Positions 53,082-62,322 of a DNA stretch of 64,000 nt are shown here, one piece after another. Both the position numbers and the translations under genes were made by a program. The DNA is from Chryseobacterium jejuense (lineage in GTDB: Bacteria; Bacteroidota; Bacteroidia; Flavobacteriales; Weeksellaceae). The notes beneath the pieces were generated by a model. It saw nothing but the letters and a program-made list of their open reading frames with translations. It ran no database searches and was not told where the DNA came from. The stretch is from the NCBI RefSeq assembly GCF_900100075.1, contig NZ_FNEG01000002.1:744001-808000 (forward strand). The letters run 5' to 3'. The first letter of the stretch is position 1. Each line of letters begins with the position of its first letter.

Positions 53082-54299
53082 ATGAAAATCAATCAATTTT
53101 ATATCCCACTGCTGAGTGTTATTCTCACTTTATCTTCATGTAAAAAGAATAATGCGCATGCACAGCAGGTTGGAAATGATGGCAGTGTAGAGACCGAAAA
53201 GCCTAATTCTGAGTATCAGCCTGCATTTAAAGGGCAGACAAGAATTAAGGCAGTGAAAACAAATACAGCCTATAATGTTGAGATATTGAATAAAGACCTC
53301 GGGAGACCTTGGGGAATAATTAACTTACCGGATGGGAGATTCCTCATTACAGATAAGAAAGGATACATGAATGTGGTTTCAAAGGATGGAAAACAGATTA
53401 CAAAAATAGAAGGCTTTCCAAAGGTAGATGCAAAAGGCCAGGGTGGAATGCTTGATGTAGCTTTGGATCCTGATTTTACAACCAATTCCATTATTTATTT
53501 CAGCTTTTCAGAACCCTTTGGAAAAGGGAACCTGACCTCTGTGGCTAAGGGAAAGTTATCAGATGATCTTAAATCTATTGAAGAAGTGAAAGTGATTTTC
53601 CGGGCAGAGCCATCATATGATGGAGACAAACATTATGGAAGCAGGCTGGTTTTTGATAAAGACGGAAACTTATTCGTCAGTACAGGGGAGAGATCTGATA
53701 AAGTAACAAGAGTTTATGCTCAGAAAACGGATAATTATTTAGGTAAAATCATAAAAATCACAAAGGACGGACTACCGGCTCCAGGAAAACCATTCGTAGG
53801 GAAACAGGGATATAAGCCTGAAATTTATGCGTATGGAGTGCGTAATCCTCAAGGTTTGGCTATTGATCCAAACGGGAATCTCTGGGATGTGGAAATGGGG
53901 CCAAGAGGCGGTGATGAAATTAATCTTATTCAACCTGGAAAAAACTATGGCTGGGGAGATGTAACCTATGGTATTGAATACTCCGGGGCTAAAGTAGGAG
54001 ATGGCATTACTAAGAAAGAAGGAACGGAGCAACCGGTTTATTATTGGGATCCGGTAATTTCTCCGAGTGGAGTTACTTTCTATACCGGGAATGTAGAAGA
54101 ATGGAAAGGAAATCTTTTTATTGGATGCCTAAGTGGTGAACATATCAACAGAATCGTGATGAAAGATAACAAAGTAATAGGAGAGGAGCGCCTTCTGGCA
54201 GATCAGAATGAACGGTTCAGAGATGTTCTGGACGGGATAGATGGAAATCTCTATGCTGTAACAGATAGCGGAAAACTGTATAAAGTTTCAAAGAAATAA
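53082..54299 (+). CDS. PQQ-dependent sugar dehydrogenase lipoprotein (soluble GDH / YliI type)
   Basis: A 405-residue lipoprotein (LTLSSC) with the six-bladed beta-propeller of soluble aldose dehydrogenases (GSDH family). PQQ/Ca contacts likely include HYGSRLVFDKDGNLFVSTGER near residue 190 and the AYGVRNPQGLAIDPNGNLWDVEMGPRGGDEINLIQPGKNYGWG block near 250. It oxidises aldoses in the periplasm or on the cell surface. Whether PQQ is made or scavenged cannot be seen here. Divergent from the BlaI operon and followed by a terminator. Confidence 0.85.
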   Translation: MKINQFYIPLLSVILTLSSCKKNNAHAQQVGNDGSVETEKPNSEYQPAFKGQTRIKAVKTNTAYNVEILNKDLGRPWGIINLPDGRFLITDKKGYMNVVSKDGKQITKIEGFPKVDAKGQGGMLDVALDPDFTTNSIIYFSFSEPFGKGNLTSVAKGKLSDDLKSIEEVKVIFRAEPSYDGDKHYGSRLVFDKDGNLFVSTGERSDKVTRVYAQKTDNYLGKIIKITKDGLPAPGKPFVGKQGYKPEIYAYGVRNPQGLAIDPNGNLWDVEMGPRGGDEINLIQPGKNYGWGDVTYGIEYSGAKVGDGITKKEGTEQPVYYWDPVISPSGVTFYTGNVEEWKGNLFIGCLSGEHINRIVMKDNKVIGEERLLADQNERFRDVLDGIDGNLYAVTDSGKLYKVSKK

Positions 54300-54335
54300 A
54301 AAATGCCAGCTGAAGATGTTCAGCTGGCATTTTTG
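54299..54335. terminator. Terminator after the sugar dehydrogenase gene
   Basis: AAAATGCCAGCTGAA pairs with TTCAGCTGGCATTTTT around loop GATG; A and T runs on both sides allow it to serve both converging genes. Confidence 0.92.
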
Positions 54336-54378
54336 TAAGGAAGCAGGAAAAGTGAAGTTCTTCCATCTTCCAATCTTA

Positions 54379-56817
54379 TCAAAACTTAAAATTAAGTCTG
54401 GCAAAAACCTGTCTACCTGCAAATCCCATTTGCACAGGGTCAAAAATTCCACCAGCTTCTGTATTTCCATCACTTACGTGTGCGCTTTGCAAGGTTGGGT
54501 ATCTGTTGAATACATTTTTGCTTCCCAAAGTAAAGTTGAGGTTGTTTGAAATCTCATATCCAAAAGAGATATCGGTTGTTACTTTAGGATTGTAAACCTG
54601 CTCTGCATCATCATATCCAATTAATGTAACCTTATCAAACCTTACCAGCTGAAGATTCGCATTGAACTTGCTGATCTTATAGTTGAGGTTGAGGTTAATC
54701 TTAGTTTTAGGTGCAGAAGCCAGAATAAAAGCTCTTTCTCTTGCGCTTAAATAAACATCTTCTTTACCTTGTAATTTGGGTGAAGTATTGACTTTGGTAA
54801 TTTCCATGTCATTATAGTTTCCGGCTAATGTTGCCGTTAATTTCCCTGAACCTAAGCTTTCACTATAACTCAGGATAAGGTCAATCCCTTTAGTTCTGGT
54901 ATCAATAGCATTGGAAAAGAATTGTGCTTGGTCGATATAAGGATAATCAGCTTGTACATCTGCAGGTAAATCGTCTCTTGAGAAATTCCCTGTCAGAACA
55001 ATTCTGTTTTTTACACTGATATAATAGCCATCAATAGTTGCTGTAAACTTACCCGTATTAAAAGTAAATCCGGCACTTCCGTTTACAGATGTTTCCTGTT
55101 TCAGCTGTTCTATACCCAATCTGCTGGCGAGATCACTGTCATTAGAAGCCAATTGAATGGTAACCAATTTACCGGCTTGGAAATTCGTGAACTGCTGGCT
55201 GTAATACTTCTGTGCAAGAGAAGGAGCCCTGAATCCCGTGGAAACAGATCCGCGGAAGGCAAATTGTGGAGTAATGGCATAGCGCGTGGCAAACTTACCA
55301 TTTAAAGTACTTCCGAAATCATTGTAATTCTCAAATCTTCCGGCTACACTTATCATCCAGTTTTTAGTAATATCAAGTTCTGTATCTACATAAGCGGCAA
55401 AATTATTTCTGTTTTTACCGATATCTGTAGAGTAACCCGGAAATCCCTGTGAACCTCCCGGTCTTATGTTATCGTCTGGATCAGCGAGAGGATTTTTCAC
55501 TAATAAATTATCTGGAGTATTGGGTGTTACAGGATTTCCATTAATGTCATACATTGTATAGGAAGCAGCCTCACCTTTAATGATATTGAATTTTTCATAT
55601 CTGAATTCTGATCCGAAGGCAATATTTAGCCCTTCAAGTACTTTAAACTGTCTTACGGCATTAAAGCCTGTTGTATTTTGCAATAATGAATGCCCACCTG
55701 CATAAAATTGAGTCGGAGACTTAGTACCTAAAGTTGCATTAACGGTATTGGTAATATCATAAGTAAATCTATTATTTCCAAAGGCATTATAAAAATCTAC
55801 ATCCCAATTGGCTACTTTGAACTTTAAACCATTATCAAAGGTGAAATCACTAATGCTGGTATCTTCAATAGGGTCAAAACCCATCGGGTAGATTTCAGGG
55901 ATGTTACCATTGGCTTTAGTTGTTCTTGTCCAGGCATAGGCTTTAGTATTTCTATGCGAAAACCCCTGACGGGAATAAAATTTCAGCCCATCAGTTAATG
56001 GAAGTTCAATATTTCCGAAGAAATAGACATTTTGAGCTTTTGCATCCCCAAAACGTTGTCTGGGAGCACTATAAACATCTGGGTTAGCATTTCTGATAGC
56101 GTAATCTTTGTTGATGAATTCTGCGGTGAAATTTCCGAAGCCTCCTTTGTTTCCAATTTTTGTTCCCAGGTTTCCACTGAAGTCAAAAGTAATTCCATCT
56201 ACTTTATGATCTGAAACTACATCTTTATTTCCCGGGCTTTTAAAAAGGTTTATTCCATAGAAAGCATTTCCTTCAAACCCTTTATCCCGATCATTAAGGA
56301 TAACATTGATAACCCCAGCGATAGCATCCGAACCATATTGAGCCGAGGCTCCGTCACGCAGTACTTCTACCCGTTTAATGGCTCCAATGGGAATGGTATT
56401 CATATCATACCCGGTATTTCCCCTTCCTTTGGTTCCGAAAAGGTTAATTAATGAAGATTGATGGTATCTTTTTCCATTAAGCAGCAAAAGAGTCTGATCC
56501 GGGCCGAGTCCTCTTAATGTAGCCGGATCTACTGCATCAGCACCATCGGATCCTGATTGTTTGTTAGAATTAAAGGAAGGTGCAGAGAACTGTAAAAGCT
56601 GGTTCACTTCTACCTGACCTGTAGCCTGACTTACTTGTTTGATATCGATGACATCAATGGGAACGGGAGTATTGATGACGGTTCTTTTCTTGTTCCGGCT
56701 TCCGGTAATAGCTACTTCATCTATTTTTGATTCTTTTGTCAGCGTATCTTTTACCTGTTGAGCGTAAGATAGTGAAGATGCCGTAAGAAAAATGATACTT
56801 ATGTATTTTATCTTCAT
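54379..56817 (-). CDS. Large TonB-dependent receptor
   Basis: An 812-residue outer-membrane receptor with signal peptide (cut near SYAQQ), TonB-box-like IDEVAITGSRNKK, a plug (DPATLRGLGPDQTLLLLNGKRYHQSSLIN, VEVLRDGASAQYGSDAIAGV) and a long barrel ending FARLNFKF. The plug is of the type shared by receptors for large or uncertain substrates rather than simple siderophores; vitamin B12, carbohydrate or other cargo is possible. It stands alone, with a promoter and an 18-bp dyad at the start codon. Confidence 0.88.
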   Translation of the reverse strand: MKIKYISIIFLTASSLSYAQQVKDTLTKESKIDEVAITGSRNKKRTVINTPVPIDVIDIKQVSQATGQVEVNQLLQFSAPSFNSNKQSGSDGADAVDPATLRGLGPDQTLLLLNGKRYHQSSLINLFGTKGRGNTGYDMNTIPIGAIKRVEVLRDGASAQYGSDAIAGVINVILNDRDKGFEGNAFYGINLFKSPGNKDVVSDHKVDGITFDFSGNLGTKIGNKGGFGNFTAEFINKDYAIRNANPDVYSAPRQRFGDAKAQNVYFFGNIELPLTDGLKFYSRQGFSHRNTKAYAWTRTTKANGNIPEIYPMGFDPIEDTSISDFTFDNGLKFKVANWDVDFYNAFGNNRFTYDITNTVNATLGTKSPTQFYAGGHSLLQNTTGFNAVRQFKVLEGLNIAFGSEFRYEKFNIIKGEAASYTMYDINGNPVTPNTPDNLLVKNPLADPDDNIRPGGSQGFPGYSTDIGKNRNNFAAYVDTELDITKNWMISVAGRFENYNDFGSTLNGKFATRYAITPQFAFRGSVSTGFRAPSLAQKYYSQQFTNFQAGKLVTIQLASNDSDLASRLGIEQLKQETSVNGSAGFTFNTGKFTATIDGYYISVKNRIVLTGNFSRDDLPADVQADYPYIDQAQFFSNAIDTRTKGIDLILSYSESLGSGKLTATLAGNYNDMEITKVNTSPKLQGKEDVYLSARERAFILASAPKTKINLNLNYKISKFNANLQLVRFDKVTLIGYDDAEQVYNPKVTTDISFGYEISNNLNFTLGSKNVFNRYPTLQSAHVSDGNTEAGGIFDPVQMGFAGRQVFARLNFKF

Positions 56818-56859
56818 ATTGATAATTTTGAGTGATGGTTAACTCAAAATTATCAATAT
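56816..56859 (-). promoter_or_regulatory. 18-bp perfect dyad over the -7 element and start of the TonB receptor gene
   Basis: The arm at 56842-56859 is the exact reverse complement of 56816-56833 (18 bp each, 8-base spacer GATGGTTA). The start-proximal arm ends at the ATG at 56817. The other arm contains the -7 element. Read as DNA it is a dimer-binding operator; a complete RNA hairpin would not form if transcription begins in the spacer, as the promoter predicts. Confidence 0.75.
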
Positions 56860-56874
56860 TTATTTTTAAATCAA
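56845..56874 (-). promoter_or_regulatory. Promoter of the large TonB receptor gene
   Basis: On the minus strand TTG (56874-56872), 19 bp, TAATTTTG (56852-56845), matching TTG-N19-TAnnTTTG. The predicted start of transcription is in the dyad spacer, about 20 bp before the ATG. Confidence 0.7.
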
Positions 56875-56979
56875 CACTTAAATTAAATATTTGTTATGAA
56901 TGTCTTAATTTAATATGGTTTATATTAAATGAAAGTAAAATAATAGTTAAAATATTTAATTTAACGAAAATTTTTAATC

Positions 56980-58137
56980 TTAAAAGCTGGTAATGATTCT
57001 GTTAAGACCTTCTTCCAAAATTTCCTGAGAAGTAGAGAAGCATATTCTGATGTGTCCTTCGGCTCCTTTTCCAAACCATCTTTCCGATCCGGGAACAATG
57101 GCTACCTTTCCATGTTGCAGAACATGCTGGGCAAACTGATCGCTGGACATTCCGTTTTCAATCTTCGGAAATAATACAAAAGTAGCTTCGGGAAGATTAG
57201 GGGTTACAAGTCCTGATCCGTTCAGCAATCGGAAAGCCAGATCTCTGTTTTGTTGTAAGTGACTTAAAAACTCTTTGTACCAAGGTTTAGCTTTCTCCAA
57301 TGCGACACTTCCAGCAATCTGTGATAGGGTAGAGACACCTTCTATAGTAGAATTAAAATTGGATTTCTCTGTAAAATCTTCCAGAATTTCCTGATCGTTA
57401 CATAAAACAGCGCCAATTCTCAGTCCTGCAATTCCAAATGATTTCGAAAATCCATAAACTGTGAAACTTTTTCTTTTGGCTTCTTCAGAAACTGATGAAT
57501 AGGTGTAAAAATCTCTGTTGTCATAAATAATATCACTCCAGATTTCATCGCTCATTACCCATAAATCATGAACCGCAGCAATCTCTGAAACCTTTTTCAA
57601 AACCTCTTTGGAATATACCTTACCAAGCGGATTATGCGGATTACAGATGCTGATGAGTTTTGTATTGGAATTGATTAATGAAACCAGTTTTTCAAAATCA
57701 ATTTCTCCGGTTTGGGTATTTACAGGACAGAGTTTTACAGTTCCACCAGATGTTTCTACAGATTTCTTAAATAAAAAATCAACAGGATCCAGAATGATGG
57801 CTTCATCACCAGGGCTTAAAACATATTTGGCGATAAGGAACATTCCCTGTGCTGCACTGTTGACGGCCAATACATTTTCAGGAGCAAAACTCCCGTGCTT
57901 TTCCTGGTTAAAATGATCTGCAACACTTTTCTTGAACTCAGGAATTCCGGAGAAAGGACCATAGCTCAGATAACCGTCTTTTATGTATTCAATGATTCCT
58001 TGTTCTATTTCAGGAGCTGTTCTAAAGTCTGGGTCAGCAGCTGTTAAAGGGATTATCCCATCTTCTAGGGTTGCCCATCTTCCGTTATACGCTTTTCTTT
58101 TTAGCGCTTCAAAGTTGATATCGTTATTGGTAAACAT
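56980..58137 (-). CDS. PLP-dependent aminotransferase class I/II
   Basis: A 385-residue fold-type I PLP enzyme. The PLP Lys lies in YGFSKSFGIAGLRIG near residue 233, with the conserved NPHNPLGKVYS near 170, SDEIWSDI near 200 and RICFSTS Arg near 370. It fits bacterial aspartate/aromatic aminotransferases; MalY/PatB-like C-S lyases are a less likely option. It lies 4 bp after the FAD monooxygenase gene, so the pair probably acts in one pathway. Confidence 0.82.
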   Translation of the reverse strand: MFTNNDINFEALKRKAYNGRWATLEDGIIPLTAADPDFRTAPEIEQGIIEYIKDGYLSYGPFSGIPEFKKSVADHFNQEKHGSFAPENVLAVNSAAQGMFLIAKYVLSPGDEAIILDPVDFLFKKSVETSGGTVKLCPVNTQTGEIDFEKLVSLINSNTKLISICNPHNPLGKVYSKEVLKKVSEIAAVHDLWVMSDEIWSDIIYDNRDFYTYSSVSEEAKRKSFTVYGFSKSFGIAGLRIGAVLCNDQEILEDFTEKSNFNSTIEGVSTLSQIAGSVALEKAKPWYKEFLSHLQQNRDLAFRLLNGSGLVTPNLPEATFVLFPKIENGMSSDQFAQHVLQHGKVAIVPGSERWFGKGAEGHIRICFSTSQEILEEGLNRIITSF

Positions 58138-58141
58138 TTTT

Positions 58142-59218
58142 CTATTTATATGATATGGGTAAAATATTGTCTGTCTGTTGGTCTGTTGGGAGAAGAAACT
58201 GATTCAATAATATTCGGCCATTATTGATATGGGTTTCTATTTCAGGCTTTCTTTCTGCTTCATATTTACGGAAAGCGTCTGTGATAGAGTGTTCTTCAAC
58301 TAAATATTTCGTCAGTATATAAGAATCTTTCAATGCTGAGGTGACTCCCTGACTTGTAAAAGGAATGAGCGGATGTGCTGCATCGCCTATGAATACAATG
58401 TTATCTTTATAAAAGGGGTTAAGCTCCTCCAACTCATAAACGCACCATAAATGTACATTTTCGTAACTCGATTTTTGAATAATTGAAGAAACTAAAGGAT
58501 CCCAGTCAGCAAAAACCTCAAGCATATATTTCTTCAGATTATCTGAGCTACACTCATTGATCTTATATTTTTCATTATCAAACTGCGAGTACCAAAGAAT
58601 CGTGTCATGAGAAAGCTTAAGAATCCCAAAAGTAAGTCCACCCTGATCGTGATGGAACTTTATGAAATCATTTTCAATAGTTGCTGCTATTTCTTCATTT
58701 TGAATAATATTAACCACTTCATTTTCCTGTACCTGCCTCATTTTTTCATCCTTGAAGAGGCATCTTCTGATACGGCTTTTAGAACCATCTGAAACAATAG
58801 TGATGTCAGCATCTATATAACTTCCGTCAGAATGTTTTAGTTTTCCTTTTTCTGTATCAGAAGGAATTACTGATGTATTATACGTTATTTTTTCAGGGGA
58901 GATATTTCTGGATAAAAGATGAATGAGTGCATGCCTCGAAATGGCAAACACTTTGTTGAGGTCCTTTTCTGCAAGTTTTTTCCCTGTATGGGAATATTGT
59001 ACATATTTTTTCAGAAAACTTCCGTGTTCAAAAAGAACAGCTGGATCTATAATCTGACTAAGATATTCAATGCCTTCTTGTGGAATTAGAAAGCCATGGC
59101 CGGCCAAATCTTCTTTTTTTCTTCTTTCGTAAATGTGATAATCAATTTTGTGTTTTTCGAGATGATTCGCCATGCTTAAGCCGGAAATACCAGCGCCCAC
59201 GACAACAATTTTGTTCAT
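58142..59218 (-). CDS. FAD-dependent monooxygenase
   Basis: A 358-residue flavoprotein of the p-hydroxybenzoate hydroxylase type: dinucleotide motif VVGAGISGLSMA at residues 5-16, the second NAD(P)H/FAD motif DGSKSRIRR near 146, and the FAD-binding GDAAHPLIPFTSQGVTSAL near 276. It hydroxylates an aromatic or related substrate that I cannot name. It leads a two-gene unit with the aminotransferase; tryptophanase is the next gene upstream on the same strand. Confidence 0.82.
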   Translation of the reverse strand: MNKIVVVGAGISGLSMANHLEKHKIDYHIYERRKKEDLAGHGFLIPQEGIEYLSQIIDPAVLFEHGSFLKKYVQYSHTGKKLAEKDLNKVFAISRHALIHLLSRNISPEKITYNTSVIPSDTEKGKLKHSDGSYIDADITIVSDGSKSRIRRCLFKDEKMRQVQENEVVNIIQNEEIAATIENDFIKFHHDQGGLTFGILKLSHDTILWYSQFDNEKYKINECSSDNLKKYMLEVFADWDPLVSSIIQKSSYENVHLWCVYELEELNPFYKDNIVFIGDAAHPLIPFTSQGVTSALKDSYILTKYLVEEHSITDAFRKYEAERKPEIETHINNGRILLNQFLLPTDQQTDNILPISYK

Positions 59219-59430
59219 GTTCGGAATAATGGTTTTTTTCAGGTTGGTGTTTAAATACTTTTCGGTCTGTTTTTTAATGGATACAAAAGTAAATTAAAAT
59301 CATTCATTATTTTTAAAAAATAAATTAAATTGATTCTGATTTTTTGAAAAATAAGATGAAAAGCATAAGAAATGCATGAGGATAAAGATAAGATTTTGAG
59401 GAAGATATTTGCTGCATGAATAAACGGCAT

Positions 59431-59458
59431 AAAAAAACCGGAAATGAATTCCGGTTTT
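59431..59458 (-). terminator. Terminator of tryptophanase
   Basis: AAAACCGGAA (minus 59457-59448), short loop, TTCCGGTTTT, followed by TTT. It lies about 10 bp after the stop. Confidence 0.88.
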
Positions 59459-59468
59459 GCTTTTATCC

Positions 59469-60845
59469 TTATGCTTTTTCAAGCTGAACAGTAAAATGTC
59501 TTAATATTTCCGGTTCCCAGGTAATTTTATACCCTTTTGCAATTTCTTCACGTCTTTCATATACGTTCTTTATTGCTGCAGCAATATAATCCATATGATT
59601 ATTGGTGTAGGTTCTTCTAGGGATGGCAAGACGTACCAGTTCCAGTTTCGGATAGCGGTTTTGTCTTGTCTCAGGATCTCTGTCGGCCAGTAACGTTCCA
59701 ATTTCCACCGTTCTGATTCCTGCTTCCTTATAGATTTCAAGACCTAAAGTTTGTGCCGGATATTCCTCACGGGAAACATTAGGAAGGAAACTTAAAGAAT
59801 CAATGAAAACGGCATGCCCTCCGATTGGTTTCTGTACCGGAATTCCATATTCAATTAACTTATTTCCAAGATATTCTACCTGAGAAATTCTGCTTTCCAG
59901 ATAAGCAAATTCTGTAGCTTCATCAAGACCTACCGCTAATGCAGCCATATCTCTTCCAGCCATTCCTCCATAAGTGATGAATCCTTCATAGATGATTGTA
60001 AAATTAGAAGCTTTTCTGAAAACTTCTTCATTATTTAAAGCGATAAATCCTCCAATATTTACTAATCCATCTTTTTTAGAACTCATGGTCATTCCTTCTC
60101 CATAAGAGAAAATTTCTTTACAGATCTCTTTGATGGTTCTGTTTTCCTGACCTTGCTCTCTTTTCTTAATGAAGTAAGCATTCTCTGCAAACCTTGCAGA
60201 ATCAAAGAATACAGGGATTCCATATTGGTCAGAAAGAGCTTTTACAGCTTTCATATTCTCCAAAGAAACAGGTTGTCCCCCGGAAGAATTACAGGTAATG
60301 GTAATCAGACAGAAAGGAATATTTTCTTTAGGATGGCTTTTATAAATCGCTTCCAGTTTCTCAAGATTGATATTTCCTTTGAAAGGGTGAGGATTATTAA
60401 TATCAAAAGCTTCGTCAATAGTACAGTCAACGGCATGAGCTTTTCTGAACTCGATGTGTCCTTTTGTTGTGTCAAAATGTGAATTTCCTGGAACAATATC
60501 TCCTTCTTTTACTAATACTGAGAAAAGTACATTTTCGGCAGCTCTTCCCTGGTGAGTTGGTAATAGATATTTGAACCCTGTAATTCTTTCAACACTGTTC
60601 TGAAGTTCTTCAAAAGAACGGGAACCTGCGTAGCTTTCGTCTCCGGTCATCAATGCGCCCCATTGCCTGTCAGACATTGCTCCGGTTCCGGAATCAGTTA
60701 AAAGATCAATAAAAACTTGTGAAGATTTTAAATTAAAGAGATTGTAATTAGCTTCTTTAAGCCATTCTTCTCTTTCAGCTCTTGTAGATTGGCGGATTTC
60801 TTCCACCATTTTAATGCGGAAAGGCTCCGCGTACGGTAAATTCAT
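59469..60845 (-). CDS. tnaA: Tryptophanase TnaA
   Basis: Tryptophanase splits L-tryptophan to indole, pyruvate and ammonia with PLP. The 458-residue enzyme has family blocks MTGDESYAGSRSFEELQ near residue 66, HQGRAAENVLFS near 96, FDSARFAENAYFI near 216 and SYGEGMTMSSKKDGLVNIGG with the PLP Lys near residue 256. Family tyrosine phenol-lyase is close, but the presence of the tryptophanase-type C-terminus and indole-positive Chryseobacterium context favour TnaA. No TnaC-like leader with a Trp codon is evident. Confidence 0.9.
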   Translation of the reverse strand: MNLPYAEPFRIKMVEEIRQSTRAEREEWLKEANYNLFNLKSSQVFIDLLTDSGTGAMSDRQWGALMTGDESYAGSRSFEELQNSVERITGFKYLLPTHQGRAAENVLFSVLVKEGDIVPGNSHFDTTKGHIEFRKAHAVDCTIDEAFDINNPHPFKGNINLEKLEAIYKSHPKENIPFCLITITCNSSGGQPVSLENMKAVKALSDQYGIPVFFDSARFAENAYFIKKREQGQENRTIKEICKEIFSYGEGMTMSSKKDGLVNIGGFIALNNEEVFRKASNFTIIYEGFITYGGMAGRDMAALAVGLDEATEFAYLESRISQVEYLGNKLIEYGIPVQKPIGGHAVFIDSLSFLPNVSREEYPAQTLGLEIYKEAGIRTVEIGTLLADRDPETRQNRYPKLELVRLAIPRRTYTNNHMDYIAAAIKNVYERREEIAKGYKITWEPEILRHFTVQLEKA

Positions 60846-60885
60846 GGGTTGGTATGTTTTTAAATTGTTTGTAAAAGAAAATTTG

Positions 60886-60904
60886 TTTGAAAATAATTTT
60901 CAAA
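60886..60904. promoter_or_regulatory. 19-bp perfect palindrome upstream of tnaA
   Basis: TTTGAAAATAATTTTCAAA is a perfect 9-1-9 palindrome, 41-59 bp before the tnaA ATG. No TAnnTTTG was found at a fitting distance. It is a candidate operator for a dimeric regulator. Confidence 0.5.
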
Positions 60905-60936
60905 TTCATCAATGTATATCTAAAGTAGAATAGAGA

Positions 60937-61554
60937 TTATTCCGGTGCTTTAAATATATTTTCATCAGAATGGAATCCGGCTACACCGCCGCTTACTGCA
61001 AACTTCATCGCAGAAGCAGCAGTCATCCCCACTACAGGTTTGATGTTTTTTTCTTCAGTAACAATTACCCAGCCCGAAATTGCATAGGAATGGGGTAAAT
61101 ATACCGCAACGTAATTATGCTTGTCAACGTCCGACATTTCTTTTTGAGTTAAAAAACCGATTCTCCAGATCTCCGGATTTTCATTGGTCTTAACCCATAC
61201 AGGATCGTTGAATTTTTTCTTGTCGCCCACAAAAGAGGACATAACGTCCTTTGTAGGAGTGTAAATATGTTTTACTCCCGGTGTTTTTTCCAGTAAGCTA
61301 TCCATGGTGTCGAAAAAGAACCTTCCCACCACAAATTTATTTCCCAGATATCCTAAAATAGCCGTAAGTAATATAATTGAAACGAAAACAAGCCCAGGAA
61401 TCTGTTTGGCAAGCGAAGGAACAAGATTGTCTATTGCACTTACAATATACCAGATCACAAAAATCGTAAGTCCGATTGGTCCAATAATAACCAGTCCCTG
61501 AAAAAAGTTTTTCAGGAATAGATTGGCAATACTTTCAAAGCTTGGTTTCTTCAA
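60937..61554 (-). CDS. DUF502 membrane protein, TTG start
   Basis: A 205-residue DUF502 protein with two membrane helices (about 18-40 and 55-78) and a soluble C-terminal half (TPGVKHIYTPTKDVMSSF, VAVYLPHSYAISGWV, GMTAASAMKFAVSGGVAG). The family is common in plants and bacteria with unclear function. The start is TTG at 61554. It lies between miaE upstream (24 bp) and tnaA downstream. Confidence 0.82.
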   Translation of the reverse strand: MKKPSFESIANLFLKNFFQGLVIIGPIGLTIFVIWYIVSAIDNLVPSLAKQIPGLVFVSIILLTAILGYLGNKFVVGRFFFDTMDSLLEKTPGVKHIYTPTKDVMSSFVGDKKKFNDPVWVKTNENPEIWRIGFLTQKEMSDVDKHNYVAVYLPHSYAISGWVIVTEEKNIKPVVGMTAASAMKFAVSGGVAGFHSDENIFKAPE

Positions 61555-61578
61555 TGTTTCTTCTTTACTATTTATATT

Positions 61579-62157
61579 TTAACCGTGTATAGTTTCTTTA
61601 TTTCCGTAAGATTTAATGATACTGGCTTCATATTCTAACCATGCATCCCATCGTTCATTTACCTTTTCAGGATCTCCAAGCTGTCTTGCAAATCCAATGA
61701 AGGTTGTATAGTGGTTCGCTTCAGAAATCATAAGTTCTTTATAAAAGACTTTAAGCTCTTCATCTTTAATATTTTCAGTAAGAACCTTAAATCTTTCACA
61801 GCTTCTGGCTTCAATCATCGCAGCAAAAAGCATTTTATCTACAATAAGCTGCTCTCTGGTTCCCTGAATAATAAACTTTGCCAATTCATTTACATAATCA
61901 TCTTTTCTGGCTCTTCCAAACTGGTAGCCTCTCTTTTTAATGATCTCATGAACCTGATTGAAGTGATCCAGCTCTTCCTGAGCAATAGCAAGAAGTTCTG
62001 TAACAATTTCCGGATATTCAGGAAGCATAGTGATCAGACCAATAGCATTGGTCGCTGCTTTTTGTTCGCACCATGCATGGTCCGTTAAAATTTCTTCGAT
62101 GTTTCCTTCTGCAATGTTTGCCCACCTTGGATCGGTTGGGAGTTTCAACTTAAACAT
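61579..62157 (-). CDS. miaE: tRNA-(ms2io6A37) hydroxylase MiaE
   Basis: MiaE is a ferritin-like di-iron oxygenase that hydroxylates the isopentenyl group of ms2i6A37 in tRNA. The 192-residue protein has two ExxH-type iron motifs: EEILTDHAWCEQ then EELDHFNQVHE near residues 62-72, and EARSCERFK then SEANHYTTFI near 150-160. Length is normal. It may share an operon with the DUF502 gene, 24 bp downstream. Confidence 0.9.
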   Translation of the reverse strand: MFKLKLPTDPRWANIAEGNIEEILTDHAWCEQKAATNAIGLITMLPEYPEIVTELLAIAQEELDHFNQVHEIIKKRGYQFGRARKDDYVNELAKFIIQGTREQLIVDKMLFAAMIEARSCERFKVLTENIKDEELKVFYKELMISEANHYTTFIGFARQLGDPEKVNERWDAWLEYEASIIKSYGNKETIHG

Positions 62158-62322
62158 TTTTTAAAATTTTTGTAAATTTAAAACAAATTAGAGATATTTG
62201 GTGCTTCTGATAGGATAGATTTTATTTTCTATTGAGTTTTATGTAATCAGGCTCCTATTTTATATTGTATTTATAAATGCGGGAGTTACTATTATTACCC
62301 TTCAGATGCATTTATTAAGCAA

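Noticed and set aside
56816..56859. An RNA thermosensor or riboswitch hairpin in the TonB receptor mRNA
   Set aside because: The promoter inside the outer arm puts the transcript start in the spacer, so the full stem would not be made. DNA operator is the simpler reading.
60846..60936. A TnaC-like leader peptide
   Set aside because: No short frame with a ribosome-stalling Trp codon and following terminator was found in the 91 bp upstream of tnaA.
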